Assembly (NCBI RefSeq): GCF_009695775.1
Contig: NZ_VUNG01000004.1
Location: 62,001-126,000 of the forward strand
Reading direction: 5' to 3'
Length of the DNA stretch: 64,000 nucleotides
Source: Hallella mizrahii
GTDB lineage: Bacteria > Bacteroidota > Bacteroidia > Bacteroidales > Bacteroidaceae
A program made the position numbers and the translations under genes. This document shows, piece after piece, positions 27,601 to 36,494 of the stretch. The notes under the pieces were generated by a model, which was given only the letters and a program-made list of their open reading frames with translations, was not told the origin of the DNA and did no database searches. Position 1 is the stretch's first letter, and the number at the start of each line of letters is the position of its first letter.

Positions 27601-28739
27601 AATATAATGTAGATACATTCCAAGACAGCAGTGTTGGAGATGAGGTCATCTTGAGACTTGAATGGATAGTAAGGCTTATAGTCTATAAACGTGAGCTGCA
27701 CATCACGATGCGCGACTTGCGATCGATGATAGCGTGGATGCTTACTCGCGACTACTCGTGCGATGAGGTGAAACAACTGATAGAGTATGTCAAGACAGAA
27801 GACCTGCCGGAGTATTATTGGCAGTATTATTACTTCAATGTAACAGCTCCAGCGATTGGCATTGAACACAAAGCCTTCCCACTGCCGCCATTGTCTTCTT
27901 CAGACAGACTTGTAAAGCTGCTTCGCGAAACGGATATAGCAGAAGTCGCACTGCCAGCTTTTGACAGGGACTTGTACTATAAGGACAAGGAGACAGAGAA
28001 GTATCTTACATTTAGCGACCGCAAACGTTCGCTATTGGCAGAGTTTAACAATGCCAAAGCCATTCTTCCCTCATATGAGGAGAAAGACCCTGTGGTAAGA
28101 CAGGTTCAGTCCCTGAGAGAGAAGACGTTCATACGCCATCAATATTTCGAGGGCGCATACGTTGACGGCTTTGATTTCCATCGCCGCCTACCTTATCGTC
28201 ATGCAACTGACTTCTATAAGCAGCTGAATAACGAGAGTGCCAAGGATTTAGCTGAGACAAAGCAAACCATTGCAAAAGCCATATCAGCCAGCGAGGGTTG
28301 TGAAAATGCGAACATGACCAGCGATTATCTGCTGCTTGCCAGCAGCAATGCCAAAGACCCAATATCCAAGAGCTACAGACGTTTCCCCCTGGATGAGTTT
28401 GAGTTGTTTGTGAACAAGACAGAGCATTTAACCCGATATATCGAGTATGAAAGCGACAGTCTGACTTTCCGTCACAAGAAAGACCAGTTCATTCAACTGA
28501 CGGTCGGTCTTGACCTTTTTGAGATGTTGCAATACATCGATGAAGGATTCAGTCCGTCGGTCAATGACCTTCGTGGAAAGTTCATAGAACTGCAGATATT
28601 CAAAAATCTATTGGAAGCAAAGACATACTCGGAGATTCTCGTCACCAAGGACAACCGGCGCTTCGCCGTTGTCAAGCTCGACGATCAGAAACGTATTGTC
28701 ATAGAACCATTAACGATAGGAAAGGAGGCAGAAGCATGA
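24603..28739 (+). CDS. NERD nuclease-like / pseudokinase / Ser-Thr kinase / NTPase fusion (MAD6- or PglW-like)
   Basis: A 1378-aa multidomain protein. Residues 15-130: NERD domain with Glu18, Asp55, Glu68 and Lys70, an intact PD-(D/E)xK set. About 250-470: a kinase-like domain with H326-R-N instead of HRD and N346-F-G instead of DFG, hence probably dead. About 500-760: second kinase with GKGGFG (506-511), Lys528, H618-R-D620 and D638-F-N, probably active. About 815 onward: P-loop GNAGDGKT (830-837) and a later cysteine cluster (CAGCPVADRC). NERD-plus-kinase proteins occur in BREX type 2 (PglW), and a kinase (Mad6) in MADS. It overlaps the next gene by ATGA. Confidence 0.83.
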   Translation: MAQLSRPLHDEGPVNSGEKRLQNYLVNNLPDNYYVVPNLNLASTSRHVTKYWEYDVIVVAPHAVYHIENKDWGGNLEGDDYAWFRSGQEVANPHKTANLKSRVLASKIKSAHPDWNFGQIITLVTLSNPTQTKFGLDPNSETYKQTFTLNEKLIEFITDFDGIGRKEDYITNVQKPLVGFLTGQSTSRNYAKTEIFNYKIVETLQQTDEFTEYLCVPKLINTAQYKIREYPLDVEGKSKEELEKFSLQLNNAYIAQEKIGSSPFVVKTEYRTNEENTYYYEISRYQDESSLKAKLRIKTFKQLDKVNIILDVAHGLATAHKDNVFHRNVCPENIYVYDGGHAAIANFGMAWFVEHIDKSFTVANFSGDSPYTAPELIGKDSDAFASTDLYSLGVVFYELMTGKVPFKDAIAFIAQGGVLTEDQLPSHVCKDLPQWMDEVAKHTIVEDPDERWTDEKFIDFITKSIESGQKTPSPTITSTKDKVYFLKDMKPGLKISPSLTLHEMLGKGGFGRVFKAHHDLQNKDFAVKIFERDSSVDNAINEFEALKKLDHPNIVKFVWNDRTSQGLFYTCMELLEGENLQNYVEGDLRLPVDEIYNMAVQILSALVYMQDKVPPVFHRDIKPSNIMWDRKNTFKLIDFNISTTTDDKSFGGTLPYMAPDLIKSSHEIDWDCSADTFALGITIYQLFAHAYPWSGGDLRPKLMQESTNIRKYNDKLSDRMADFIMKSIITDKTKRFTSAKEMLAALEEIGKDGILKNTNKVMTFNNKEVETDYVDYLNSLYSQSHHGNSGTRAGSRQNTYDDLTYSETKLDKELIADIKALKYRLIIITGNAGDGKTAFIHRIEDIGVNKETIGTNNGSTFEIDGLKFTSNYDGSQDEEEKANDMVLSDFFRPFNDKVDFRDVPVGRVIAINEGRLVDFLSTHEKLRALQDNIEDYFYKEGHTDLIPGLMVINLNLRSVTARDDVNKTPSLLAQQVKKLTRPDLWTKCAGCPVADRCYIKYNVDTFQDSSVGDEVILRLEWIVRLIVYKRELHITMRDLRSMIAWMLTRDYSCDEVKQLIEYVKTEDLPEYYWQYYYFNVTAPAIGIEHKAFPLPPLSSSDRLVKLLRETDIAEVALPAFDRDLYYKDKETEKYLTFSDRKRSLLAEFNNAKAILPSYEEKDPVVRQVQSLREKTFIRHQYFEGAYVDGFDFHRRLPYRHATDFYKQLNNESAKDLAETKQTIAKAISASEGCENANMTSDYLLLASSNAKDPISKSYRRFPLDEFELFVNKTEHLTRYIEYESDSLTFRHKKDQFIQLTVGLDLFEMLQYIDEGFSPSVNDLRGKFIELQIFKNLLEAKTYSEILVTKDNRRFAVVKLDDQKRIVIEPLTIGKEAEA

Positions 28740-30307
28740 GCCAAGTACTGAAATTAAAGAAGGGATCGGTCGCTGGTGGATTCATGAACAAGGATATACT
28801 CTTTGTCGATGTGAAGAGTGTACGCCTTGACCGTGTCCTGACTAACCTATTCCTGAAGATGTATGCCAACGGAGCACCACTAAGTCCTCTTGTAAGGAGA
28901 GGCGGATATGATATTGAGAATATCGAAGAGATTTTATGCAAGCTCGAAGAGAAAGGAAAGTTCAAGGGCGTTGTAGCCAATTCGGGTGCCGTGGAAGACT
29001 GGTTAAGAAGTTCCTTGCTTGAACTGGTCAACCGAGGCAATGTCGTGAAAGAGCATGTCGCGACGCTGAAGCCTCTTCATCTGTTGAGTTGGAGGTTGCA
29101 GAACACCAAGTATTGCCGTGACTACCGTGCCTCTGACCAACTTTATCTAATGCTGCATAGCAACCCTTCTGTTATGGCTGGCCTTGTCAGCTATCTTAGC
29201 AAAGGATGGGACAAGCATTCAGGCAACATAGTAAGCTCTGAGAATCTTGATGTAGATACTACTGGCATTCTCTATCTTACCCAGCCGATGAAGGAGAAGA
29301 ATAACACAAGAAAGGAAATTGAATCAACTCCAGAGCCTTTCCTTAAAGAACAGGCAGCTTTATTCTGTGATGACATTCGTCGTTTACTTCTTTATAAAGA
29401 TGTTCTTCCTCGGACCGTCTTCATAGACTATCTCCGTATACTGTGTGGTTTTCATCTGTGCCTTTACACATTGAAGCTTGTTTACCTCCTTCCCAAAATG
29501 GTGGTTGCAGGGACACGAGACATTCCCGACGACTGGTCGATGGTTGTTGATGTTACTGACAACCTGGACAGTCCGGTAGCTCCATACGCGTGTAGCGATA
29601 TGGAAAGAACGGAGAATGGATATGGACGATACATACGGGCCACCTATATGATTGACTATGTTCAAAAGCGCAGGGGATGCAGTGTTGACGAAGCATTGCG
29701 TATATTAGCAAATGACAATAATCATTCTGATGGCTATTATGAGTCAGACTTGAACAATATTCGTGACGGGCTTCCAAAATCCAGTGAAACAGAATTCGAT
29801 CAGGAAGATTTGAAAGAAATGCTGGAGTTGTTCCCTGAAGATGATTACTTCGACAAGTTGATACACATATTGGAGAAATCCAACTTGGGTGCAAGCCAAC
29901 TACGCTTTACAAGGGACTTCGTAGATTCTGTTTCTATGAAGAACACCTCTTCCAAGCTGCTTGCCGACAGCCGTTCACGTCGTCATCCACGCCGTGGAGC
30001 ATTGGGTTCTAAGTTGTTGGAGACCTTGGTACAATTACTTGTCATTCAAGACAAGCCCAATGGTGGTTTTGAGACGAGATCATTGTCAATTGATGAACTT
30101 GTAGAAGAGATTCGCAACCGATACGGTCTCATCATCAACGGGCTTGCAGAAGACCGCTTTGCTGAGACTGGAGTTGAAGCCAATGAAGCCTTCCGAATAA
30201 ACATGGAGGCTTTCAAGGACAAGCTCCGCCAGATAGGTTTCTATACGGATATGAGCGATGCCTATATCCTACAGAAGATTCGTCCACGTTATAAATTAGA
30301 AAGCTAA
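28736..30307 (+). CDS. Unknown protein between kinase and HerA-like ATPase (MAD7-like by position)
   Basis: A 523-aa soluble protein with no motif that I can name. It is largely helical, with a stretch of winged-helix-like character near residues 20-95 and an acidic region around 335-385. It overlaps both neighbours (4 bp and 1 bp), so it is made in step with the kinase and the HerA-like ATPase and is likely part of one complex. In MADS the gene between the kinase (Mad6) and the ATP-binding protein (Mad8) is Mad7, also of unclear biochemistry as far as I recall. Confidence 0.65.
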   Translation: MSQVLKLKKGSVAGGFMNKDILFVDVKSVRLDRVLTNLFLKMYANGAPLSPLVRRGGYDIENIEEILCKLEEKGKFKGVVANSGAVEDWLRSSLLELVNRGNVVKEHVATLKPLHLLSWRLQNTKYCRDYRASDQLYLMLHSNPSVMAGLVSYLSKGWDKHSGNIVSSENLDVDTTGILYLTQPMKEKNNTRKEIESTPEPFLKEQAALFCDDIRRLLLYKDVLPRTVFIDYLRILCGFHLCLYTLKLVYLLPKMVVAGTRDIPDDWSMVVDVTDNLDSPVAPYACSDMERTENGYGRYIRATYMIDYVQKRRGCSVDEALRILANDNNHSDGYYESDLNNIRDGLPKSSETEFDQEDLKEMLELFPEDDYFDKLIHILEKSNLGASQLRFTRDFVDSVSMKNTSSKLLADSRSRRHPRRGALGSKLLETLVQLLVIQDKPNGGFETRSLSIDELVEEIRNRYGLIINGLAEDRFAETGVEANEAFRINMEAFKDKLRQIGFYTDMSDAYILQKIRPRYKLES

Positions 30308-33300
30308 TGAATACGCAAATAAACACAATATATTACGATCGCTTCTTACAGCACATTGTAGAAAGCTACACCCCTTTGCTTAAATCTGCAAAGGACGGTC
30401 ACTGCATGAAGATAACTGGGCTGGCCATGAAAGAGTTGACAAGACTCCTTCCGATGCTTCGCCCCATCAACCCAAATGTCTCTGTATATATTCTTTCAGA
30501 GACAGAGAATGGCGATGAGTACATCCATGCGTCAAAGCTCATAGAGCTACGCAATGACCCTGAAAAGTCAGTACTCATTCTCGTTCCGTCGAATAGCCGC
30601 ACATCGGCAGAAGATTCATACGGAGACGCAACATTCCAGAACCTTTCTGTAGCTGAGCTGCAAGACTCTTTCTTAGGCTCCTTGATCAACGACATTCCAC
30701 AGGATAAGTTGCATTGGTGGACCCAAATATGGGAGTTGCTGAAAGAAATAACAGTTACAAAGGCTGCATTAACGAATTATATCCTTTACCTTGAACTTCA
30801 CGACTACAGTGATGAAGCATGGGGTAACGGGCTTTATCTGTTTGGACTTGTGCCTGACAGAGAACTTATTAAGGAAGCTTCCTCCATTAGGCGCCGGTTC
30901 ATGATCAACTTGGAGAAAGTCTCATCAGCCTTGGGCGATTTTTCTGTGACGGCTTCAGACAGAATAATGGAGCTGCCACTAAAGAAAAATACTAAGCAAC
31001 GGGAGCTGATGGTTTATCTTACTGGTGAAGGTGACTTTGATGACTGTCTTTCTCTTTTTGAGGACATTGAAGAGAACCATCCGGAGTTCAACTATGCTGC
31101 ATTACCATTAAATATAGACGACAAAGGAGACATATTTATCAGAGTTGACATACAACCGGGCAAAGACCAGAAGAAAGAACTCGTAAAGTCTGATGATGGC
31201 TCCTACGTTATTAACATTTTGCAAGACAAGAAAGGAAAGATATCCTTTAAAGTCATAACAGACCCTTCTCCCAAGGATGATCCTGATATCGTAGCCTTTG
31301 AGATAGCCATCATTCGCGTGGAGGATTTCTCTGAGTGGGGTGTCTTGAAGAAGACCAAAGTCGGCAAGAACAAGAACGGCAGTAGACGTATGTCTGTAAG
31401 TCTGCCGTTCGGAATGCTTGAAGACGGCGAATACATGCTTCGCGTCAGGGCTGTAGACGAGAATGGTATCGTGCTTCCAACAAAGAAAGTATTTAGAGAG
31501 GAAAGAGTCCAGGCTTCATGGGAAGACGCGTTGGAAGAAAATCCTAATCTCAACATCGACCAATATCGCACGGATAACCATGTGGCCTATAGCAATGAGT
31601 CTGAGGTGTTCTCTGTTATCACTTCAGAAGATCCGGTAGATGCCAGTAGCACTGTTGACAAACGTGCCAAAGTTGACAGCATTACCCAAGCGCTAATCAA
31701 CTATCGCATTTCCCATCTCATAAAGAAAGAAGCACTTGAGATACCCGACGACAACATAGACAGGAATGCATGGAAAAAAGGCAATCTGAACAATACTTAT
31801 CAGTTTGACTTCGGTACATCGTATGCCTATCAGATTCAGTTACCGAAGAAGCTCATACAACTTGAGCGTTGCTTCCTTGACCACGAAGATCAATTCGGAT
31901 TTGTCGAAGCTCAGCTCAGTGCCAATCCAACTGATATCAAGCTTCTTGACCCGACAGACACCGCTATCCAAACGCCCAAGTTCGCCAGTACCACGAAAGT
32001 GGACATCCCTGATGATTTGGTCGCTCTTAGACAGGAATTATTCGTACTCATCAAAGAGTCAGCAACTGACGGTGATGAGAATGCTGGCCTTACCTGCACC
32101 TTCGATTTTGCTAAGAATATTGCAATTGTCAAGAACTATTTGCTATCTTACACAAGTTGGCTAAACGCATTGGCAGACCAAGACCTTGATGAAGAATCCT
32201 TAGCAGAAGTTCAGAACTTGGACACCGTTCTGCTCAAAGTGGAAATGCCAGATGCTACAGGCAAGTTTACGAACGTCAAGCTAATCACCCCACTACATCC
32301 GCTCCGACTTGCTTGGATTGTCAATCTTTATGAGCTATACCAGGATTGGGAAGAACGTACCCAAGAGGACTTCAAACGATACAAGTCAGCATGGTATAGA
32401 AAACTCGACAAGCTATTCCAAGGAGAATTACCTCTTGACGTAGCTCCACTTGTGCTTACAGACAAGTCGCTGGAGCAGGCATATCAATACATAGGTGAAC
32501 TTACCTACGGTTGGGGCGCGTACTCACAGCCTCTCTTTGCAGAAGAGAATACATTTGCCGGCAGCTACCGTCAGCTAAAGTCGTATGTGTCAACATTACT
32601 GAACATCACACAGGACAAGCGAATAGATAGCGATGTTAGCGCAGCACTGGTGACAAGACATATTGCGAATTATGTCCTGTCCCATCCTTATACCAACAAA
32701 CTCGTCATCAACCTGTTCAATGCAGGTGATGCATCTGTGTTTGCCAAAGCACTGGTGACTCTTGAAAAAATAGGATTGGGGGGTGAGTTGTCCTACGAGG
32801 TCAGACTATTCTCTGACGAGAATGTCCTTATGTCTGGGGAAGCTTTCCGTGATTTGCTTGATCCAGAATCTCAGCTTGCAGAAGAAGCAGAAGTGTTCTC
32901 ACAGGCATCAGCAAACAGACTATTCCCCAAGCTCCGTTTCTCTCTGAATAAGATAGAAGAGTTCATTAATAATCACGACAAATATCAAGCGCATTTGTCG
33001 TTCTTAGTCAATCCGTTTGCAGTACATACGGAACTGGTACGTCCCGATGAGCTTAGTCGCTCTTTCTATTTGAACGGAACCATCTGCCGCGATGTCATAG
33101 ACTCGCACAGAGAAGGCAAGGCATGGATATGGAATCGTTATGTGTCAAACAAAGTCATTCCAAACCCGGTAAACGAATTCTCCAATACCGAGGTTAATAT
33201 TTTCGGTAAGTTGCAAGATGCAACAAGCAAGTTGCTCTCCACGACGCAAAAGGAGTCTATACCAACCACGACGCTACGTCTTCAAGAAAAAGACACAATG

Positions 33301-35802
33301 ATGATTGGCTTTGTCCACGACTGTAGCGACTGGGTGATAACGTTCGACAAGAACATGGGACCGGAGTTCTATGACCTGCCTTGTACAGAGAAGAACGATG
33401 TGCCTTATCTTTTGGACTATGTTCCCGGTGAGGAGACAACAGGTATTTCTTCTTATCTGACCGCGAGACCCACCAGCGAGATAGCTGCCTTCGTAGTGCC
33501 ATTGTTCAAAGACTATGGCATAGATTTGACACAATATGACAACTTCAAGGAAATTCTTGAGGACATACGTTCTGTGAGCAGTTCTATCATCATGCAGGTG
33601 AATGCCACGAAATCCAAGGCTTTTGAGGTGATAGGGACAACACTTTGCAAACGGTTCCTTGACAAGAAACATATCACTAAAGAGTCTTTCCTTATTCCTA
33701 TCGACTTGCACAAGGAGTTGTTTGAGGATTTGGATTCGCAGTCCAAGGAACGCGCCGACAATCTCGTGGTGAAGATGAATCCTGATAAAAATGAGATAGT
33801 CTTTACTGTAGTAGAGATCAAATGCCGCAATGCGGTCTATCAAAAAGACGAATTACATGCCAAGATAGTAGAACAGATTCAAAATACGATACTGGCGTTA
33901 AAGAGTCATTTTGAAATTGCTACAGATGGTCATGACCGTCTTGACAGAGAACTGAAAACTCTTGAACTGCGTACGCTGTTAGAGTTCTACATACGTCGTT
34001 CGTTGCGCTATGGTCAACTCGACCCTAACGTAGCACAAAGCTATCTCGAATTCTTGAGTAAGCTGGATGATGGTTATACATTACGGTTTAAGCAACTTGG
34101 CGTTATCTTCGACTTCCAACAGAACGAGAGGCAAAAGAAAGACTTTTACGGCGAAGCCGTGGTATACACTATGGGCAACCCCGTAATAACTGAAATCCTT
34201 GACAAAAAGAGTTCGCTTGACACTGCCGATCTTGAAGATAAAGACAAGGAGTTTGTAGACTTTTTCGAGCCAACAGATGTAGTGACAAACGTGGATAGTA
34301 TTGAGCTGAAAAAGCCTCAGGATGAAGTGCAGACACACGTAGACACAGTGGCAGACGGTTTATCTTCCCAACCAATACAGACGATAGAGAGTCAGCCTTC
34401 CGTCAAGTTCGATGAGCATGAGGATGACGAGAAGCCTGTTGAGTCAGAGACATCCTCCAAGCCTGTCGCACCTGTGCCTACGCCAGAACAGGAAAAGTCA
34501 ACGACTCAACCAGAGCTGCAGACAACAGTAGAGCCGCCATTCCAAGTAGAGCCCAAACAACCTGTAGCTGCAGACCCGAACTATGTCAAGCCATCATACG
34601 ACCTGATGATAGGCGCAGGGCAAGAAACACCACAATATGGCATCTTAGGTAAAATGGTGAGCAATGGACGCAAGGTCGCTCTGGACTTAGATGGTTGTAA
34701 TACCATAAGTCTATTTGGTGTTCAAGGTGCTGGCAAGAGTTATACCATCGGTTCTGTTGTGGAAATGACGCTCAAGCAGTTCTCTAATATCAATGTACTG
34801 CCATCACCATTGGCTGGTGTTATCTTCCACTATAGTGACAGCATGGATTATGCGCCAGAATTCACATCCATGGTATATCCAAATGACGAAGCCGGACAGC
34901 TGGCAAAGCTCAAGGCAGAATACGGAGCAGAACCAGGAAGCATAAAGGATGTGGTGCTTTTAGCTCCAGAAAGTCAGGTAGAGACCCGTAAGGCTGAATA
35001 CCCAGACTTGGAGATTCATCGCATCGGTTTCGATTCTTCAGAGCTCGGCGTAAAGGAATGGATGTTCCTGCTAGGTGCAATGGGTAATGACTCCACGTAT
35101 ATCAAGGAGTTGAAACAGATTATGAAGGGCTGTAGAAATAATATGTCACTGGAAAACATCCGAAAAGGTGTTGAGGACAGCCCATACATGTCAACATCTC
35201 AAAGGACATTGGCAACGCAAAAACTCGATTTTGCCTCTGACTACATCACAGATGGCGTAAAACTCCAGCAGTTTATGAAGCCTGGACGGTTGATTATCGT
35301 GGACTTACGTGATGAATTCATAGAGAAGGACGAAGCATTGGGCTTGTTCGTAGTTATGCTGAACATATTCTCTAATGCAAAAGCTGTAAATGGACAGAAG
35401 TTCAACAAGTTTATTGTCTTTGACGAGGCACACAAGTACATGAACAATAAGGACCTTGTGGACTCCATTACGACTGCGATTAGAGAAATGCGACATAAGG
35501 GCGTGTCAATCATGATTGCCAGCCAAGATCCGATGAGCCTGCCTACGGAAATCATAGAATTGAGTTCTATCGTCGTCTTGCATAGGTTCAGCTCACCAGC
35601 CTGGGTCAAGCATGTGCAGAAAGCCATTACGCCGCTGCAAACATTGACTGCTACTGAGATGGCCCAACTCGGCTCTGGCGAGGCACTTGTCTGGGCAAGC
35701 AAAGCTACGGACAAAACCGTAACGATGCGTCCGATAAAGATAAGTATTCGTCCACGTGCAACCAAACATGGTGGTGATACGATTTCAGCCGTTAACAAAT
35801 AA
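30307..35802 (+). CDS. Giant HerA/FtsK-like ATPase with embedded nuclease-like motif (MAD8-like)
   Basis: An 1831-aa protein. The C-terminal 400 residues form a HerA-type motor: Walker A GVQGAGKS at 1471-1478, Walker B FIVFDEAH with Asp1706/Glu1707, then IMIASQDPMSLP, the usual HerA sensor region. Further upstream, Asp1151, Glu1170 and Lys1172 (VVEIKCRN) fit a PD-(D/E)xK nuclease core. A Pro/Glu/Thr-rich linker (about 1340-1430) separates the two. The N-terminal 1100 residues are unrecognised. A motor with a nuclease would make it the likely effector that degrades or blocks foreign DNA. It ends 4 bp before the phosphatase gene. Confidence 0.8.
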   Translation: MNTQINTIYYDRFLQHIVESYTPLLKSAKDGHCMKITGLAMKELTRLLPMLRPINPNVSVYILSETENGDEYIHASKLIELRNDPEKSVLILVPSNSRTSAEDSYGDATFQNLSVAELQDSFLGSLINDIPQDKLHWWTQIWELLKEITVTKAALTNYILYLELHDYSDEAWGNGLYLFGLVPDRELIKEASSIRRRFMINLEKVSSALGDFSVTASDRIMELPLKKNTKQRELMVYLTGEGDFDDCLSLFEDIEENHPEFNYAALPLNIDDKGDIFIRVDIQPGKDQKKELVKSDDGSYVINILQDKKGKISFKVITDPSPKDDPDIVAFEIAIIRVEDFSEWGVLKKTKVGKNKNGSRRMSVSLPFGMLEDGEYMLRVRAVDENGIVLPTKKVFREERVQASWEDALEENPNLNIDQYRTDNHVAYSNESEVFSVITSEDPVDASSTVDKRAKVDSITQALINYRISHLIKKEALEIPDDNIDRNAWKKGNLNNTYQFDFGTSYAYQIQLPKKLIQLERCFLDHEDQFGFVEAQLSANPTDIKLLDPTDTAIQTPKFASTTKVDIPDDLVALRQELFVLIKESATDGDENAGLTCTFDFAKNIAIVKNYLLSYTSWLNALADQDLDEESLAEVQNLDTVLLKVEMPDATGKFTNVKLITPLHPLRLAWIVNLYELYQDWEERTQEDFKRYKSAWYRKLDKLFQGELPLDVAPLVLTDKSLEQAYQYIGELTYGWGAYSQPLFAEENTFAGSYRQLKSYVSTLLNITQDKRIDSDVSAALVTRHIANYVLSHPYTNKLVINLFNAGDASVFAKALVTLEKIGLGGELSYEVRLFSDENVLMSGEAFRDLLDPESQLAEEAEVFSQASANRLFPKLRFSLNKIEEFINNHDKYQAHLSFLVNPFAVHTELVRPDELSRSFYLNGTICRDVIDSHREGKAWIWNRYVSNKVIPNPVNEFSNTEVNIFGKLQDATSKLLSTTQKESIPTTTLRLQEKDTMMIGFVHDCSDWVITFDKNMGPEFYDLPCTEKNDVPYLLDYVPGEETTGISSYLTARPTSEIAAFVVPLFKDYGIDLTQYDNFKEILEDIRSVSSSIIMQVNATKSKAFEVIGTTLCKRFLDKKHITKESFLIPIDLHKELFEDLDSQSKERADNLVVKMNPDKNEIVFTVVEIKCRNAVYQKDELHAKIVEQIQNTILALKSHFEIATDGHDRLDRELKTLELRTLLEFYIRRSLRYGQLDPNVAQSYLEFLSKLDDGYTLRFKQLGVIFDFQQNERQKKDFYGEAVVYTMGNPVITEILDKKSSLDTADLEDKDKEFVDFFEPTDVVTNVDSIELKKPQDEVQTHVDTVADGLSSQPIQTIESQPSVKFDEHEDDEKPVESETSSKPVAPVPTPEQEKSTTQPELQTTVEPPFQVEPKQPVAADPNYVKPSYDLMIGAGQETPQYGILGKMVSNGRKVALDLDGCNTISLFGVQGAGKSYTIGSVVEMTLKQFSNINVLPSPLAGVIFHYSDSMDYAPEFTSMVYPNDEAGQLAKLKAEYGAEPGSIKDVVLLAPESQVETRKAEYPDLEIHRIGFDSSELGVKEWMFLLGAMGNDSTYIKELKQIMKGCRNNMSLENIRKGVEDSPYMSTSQRTLATQKLDFASDYITDGVKLQQFMKPGRLIIVDLRDEFIEKDEALGLFVVMLNIFSNAKAVNGQKFNKFIVFDEAHKYMNNKDLVDSITTAIREMRHKGVSIMIASQDPMSLPTEIIELSSIVVLHRFSSPAWVKHVQKAITPLQTLTATEMAQLGSGEALVWASKATDKTVTMRPIKISIRPRATKHGGDTISAVNK

Positions 35803-35806
35803 CTGA

Positions 35807-36493
35807 ATGGAGATATACCAATATACAAACAAAGGCCAAAGAAAGGAGAACCAAGACTATACAGTCTATAAGGTTCTCCCCTCTGGTGACAGCATATTTA
35901 TAGTTGCCGATGGCATGGGAGGTTATTCTTACGGAGATGTAGCCTCTCATGTCGTTGGTGATTCGATTGCTTCTTTTGTTGAAGCAAATATTGATAAGTA
36001 TGAACCTCAAACCTTGTTGGAAAACGCTATCAAAGGGGCTAATGAAGCATTAATGCAGAAGCGCCTGTTGTTGAATGTCCGTAAGATGGGGACAGTAGTA
36101 TCTGTAGCAATGATAAAAGGTGGTGAACTATATGTCACATGGCTTGGAGACAGCCGTGTTTATTTATTCAATGGGGATGATATGGTTTTCAAGACCGAAG
36201 ACCATTCTTTGCTTAATGAGATTAAGACGAAAAGGCCATTAAGTGCATCTACGATTGAAAGATATGCAGGTGTTGTAACCAAATGTATAATGGGTGATGA
36301 CGACTTGGGGGAGATTCCTGTGAAAGTAATACCCATTACTAAGGGCGAAACGATCGTACTTTGCACGGATGGTTTCCATAAGGAAATGGATATACAATGG
36401 GCTCTGAATTATAATACAGCTTTAAAAGAAACGCTGGATGCCAAATCCAACTACGCTTCTGATAACTATTCATTTATAAAAGTCGCAATTTAA
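35807..36493 (+). CDS. PP2C-family Ser/Thr protein phosphatase
   Basis: A 228-aa metal-dependent phosphatase. PP2C motifs are present: ENQD at residues 14-17, VADGMGG (Asp35), LGDSRVYLF near 105-115, and LCTDGF towards the end. It starts 4 bp after the HerA-like gene and ends 1 bp before the next, so it is part of the same operon. The obvious substrate is the kinase at 24603 or that kinase's targets, which would make the island a reversible phosphorylation switch. Confidence 0.9.
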   Translation: MEIYQYTNKGQRKENQDYTVYKVLPSGDSIFIVADGMGGYSYGDVASHVVGDSIASFVEANIDKYEPQTLLENAIKGANEALMQKRLLLNVRKMGTVVSVAMIKGGELYVTWLGDSRVYLFNGDDMVFKTEDHSLLNEIKTKRPLSASTIERYAGVVTKCIMGDDDLGEIPVKVIPITKGETIVLCTDGFHKEMDIQWALNYNTALKETLDAKSNYASDNYSFIKVAI

Positions 36494-36494
36494 T

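Noticed and set aside
17614..36493. BREX type 2 (Pgl) system
   Set aside because: The NERD-kinase resembles PglW, but no PglX-type methyltransferase, PglZ phosphatase or BrxC-like ATPase was seen; the methyltransferase and S subunit are HsdM/HsdS-like.
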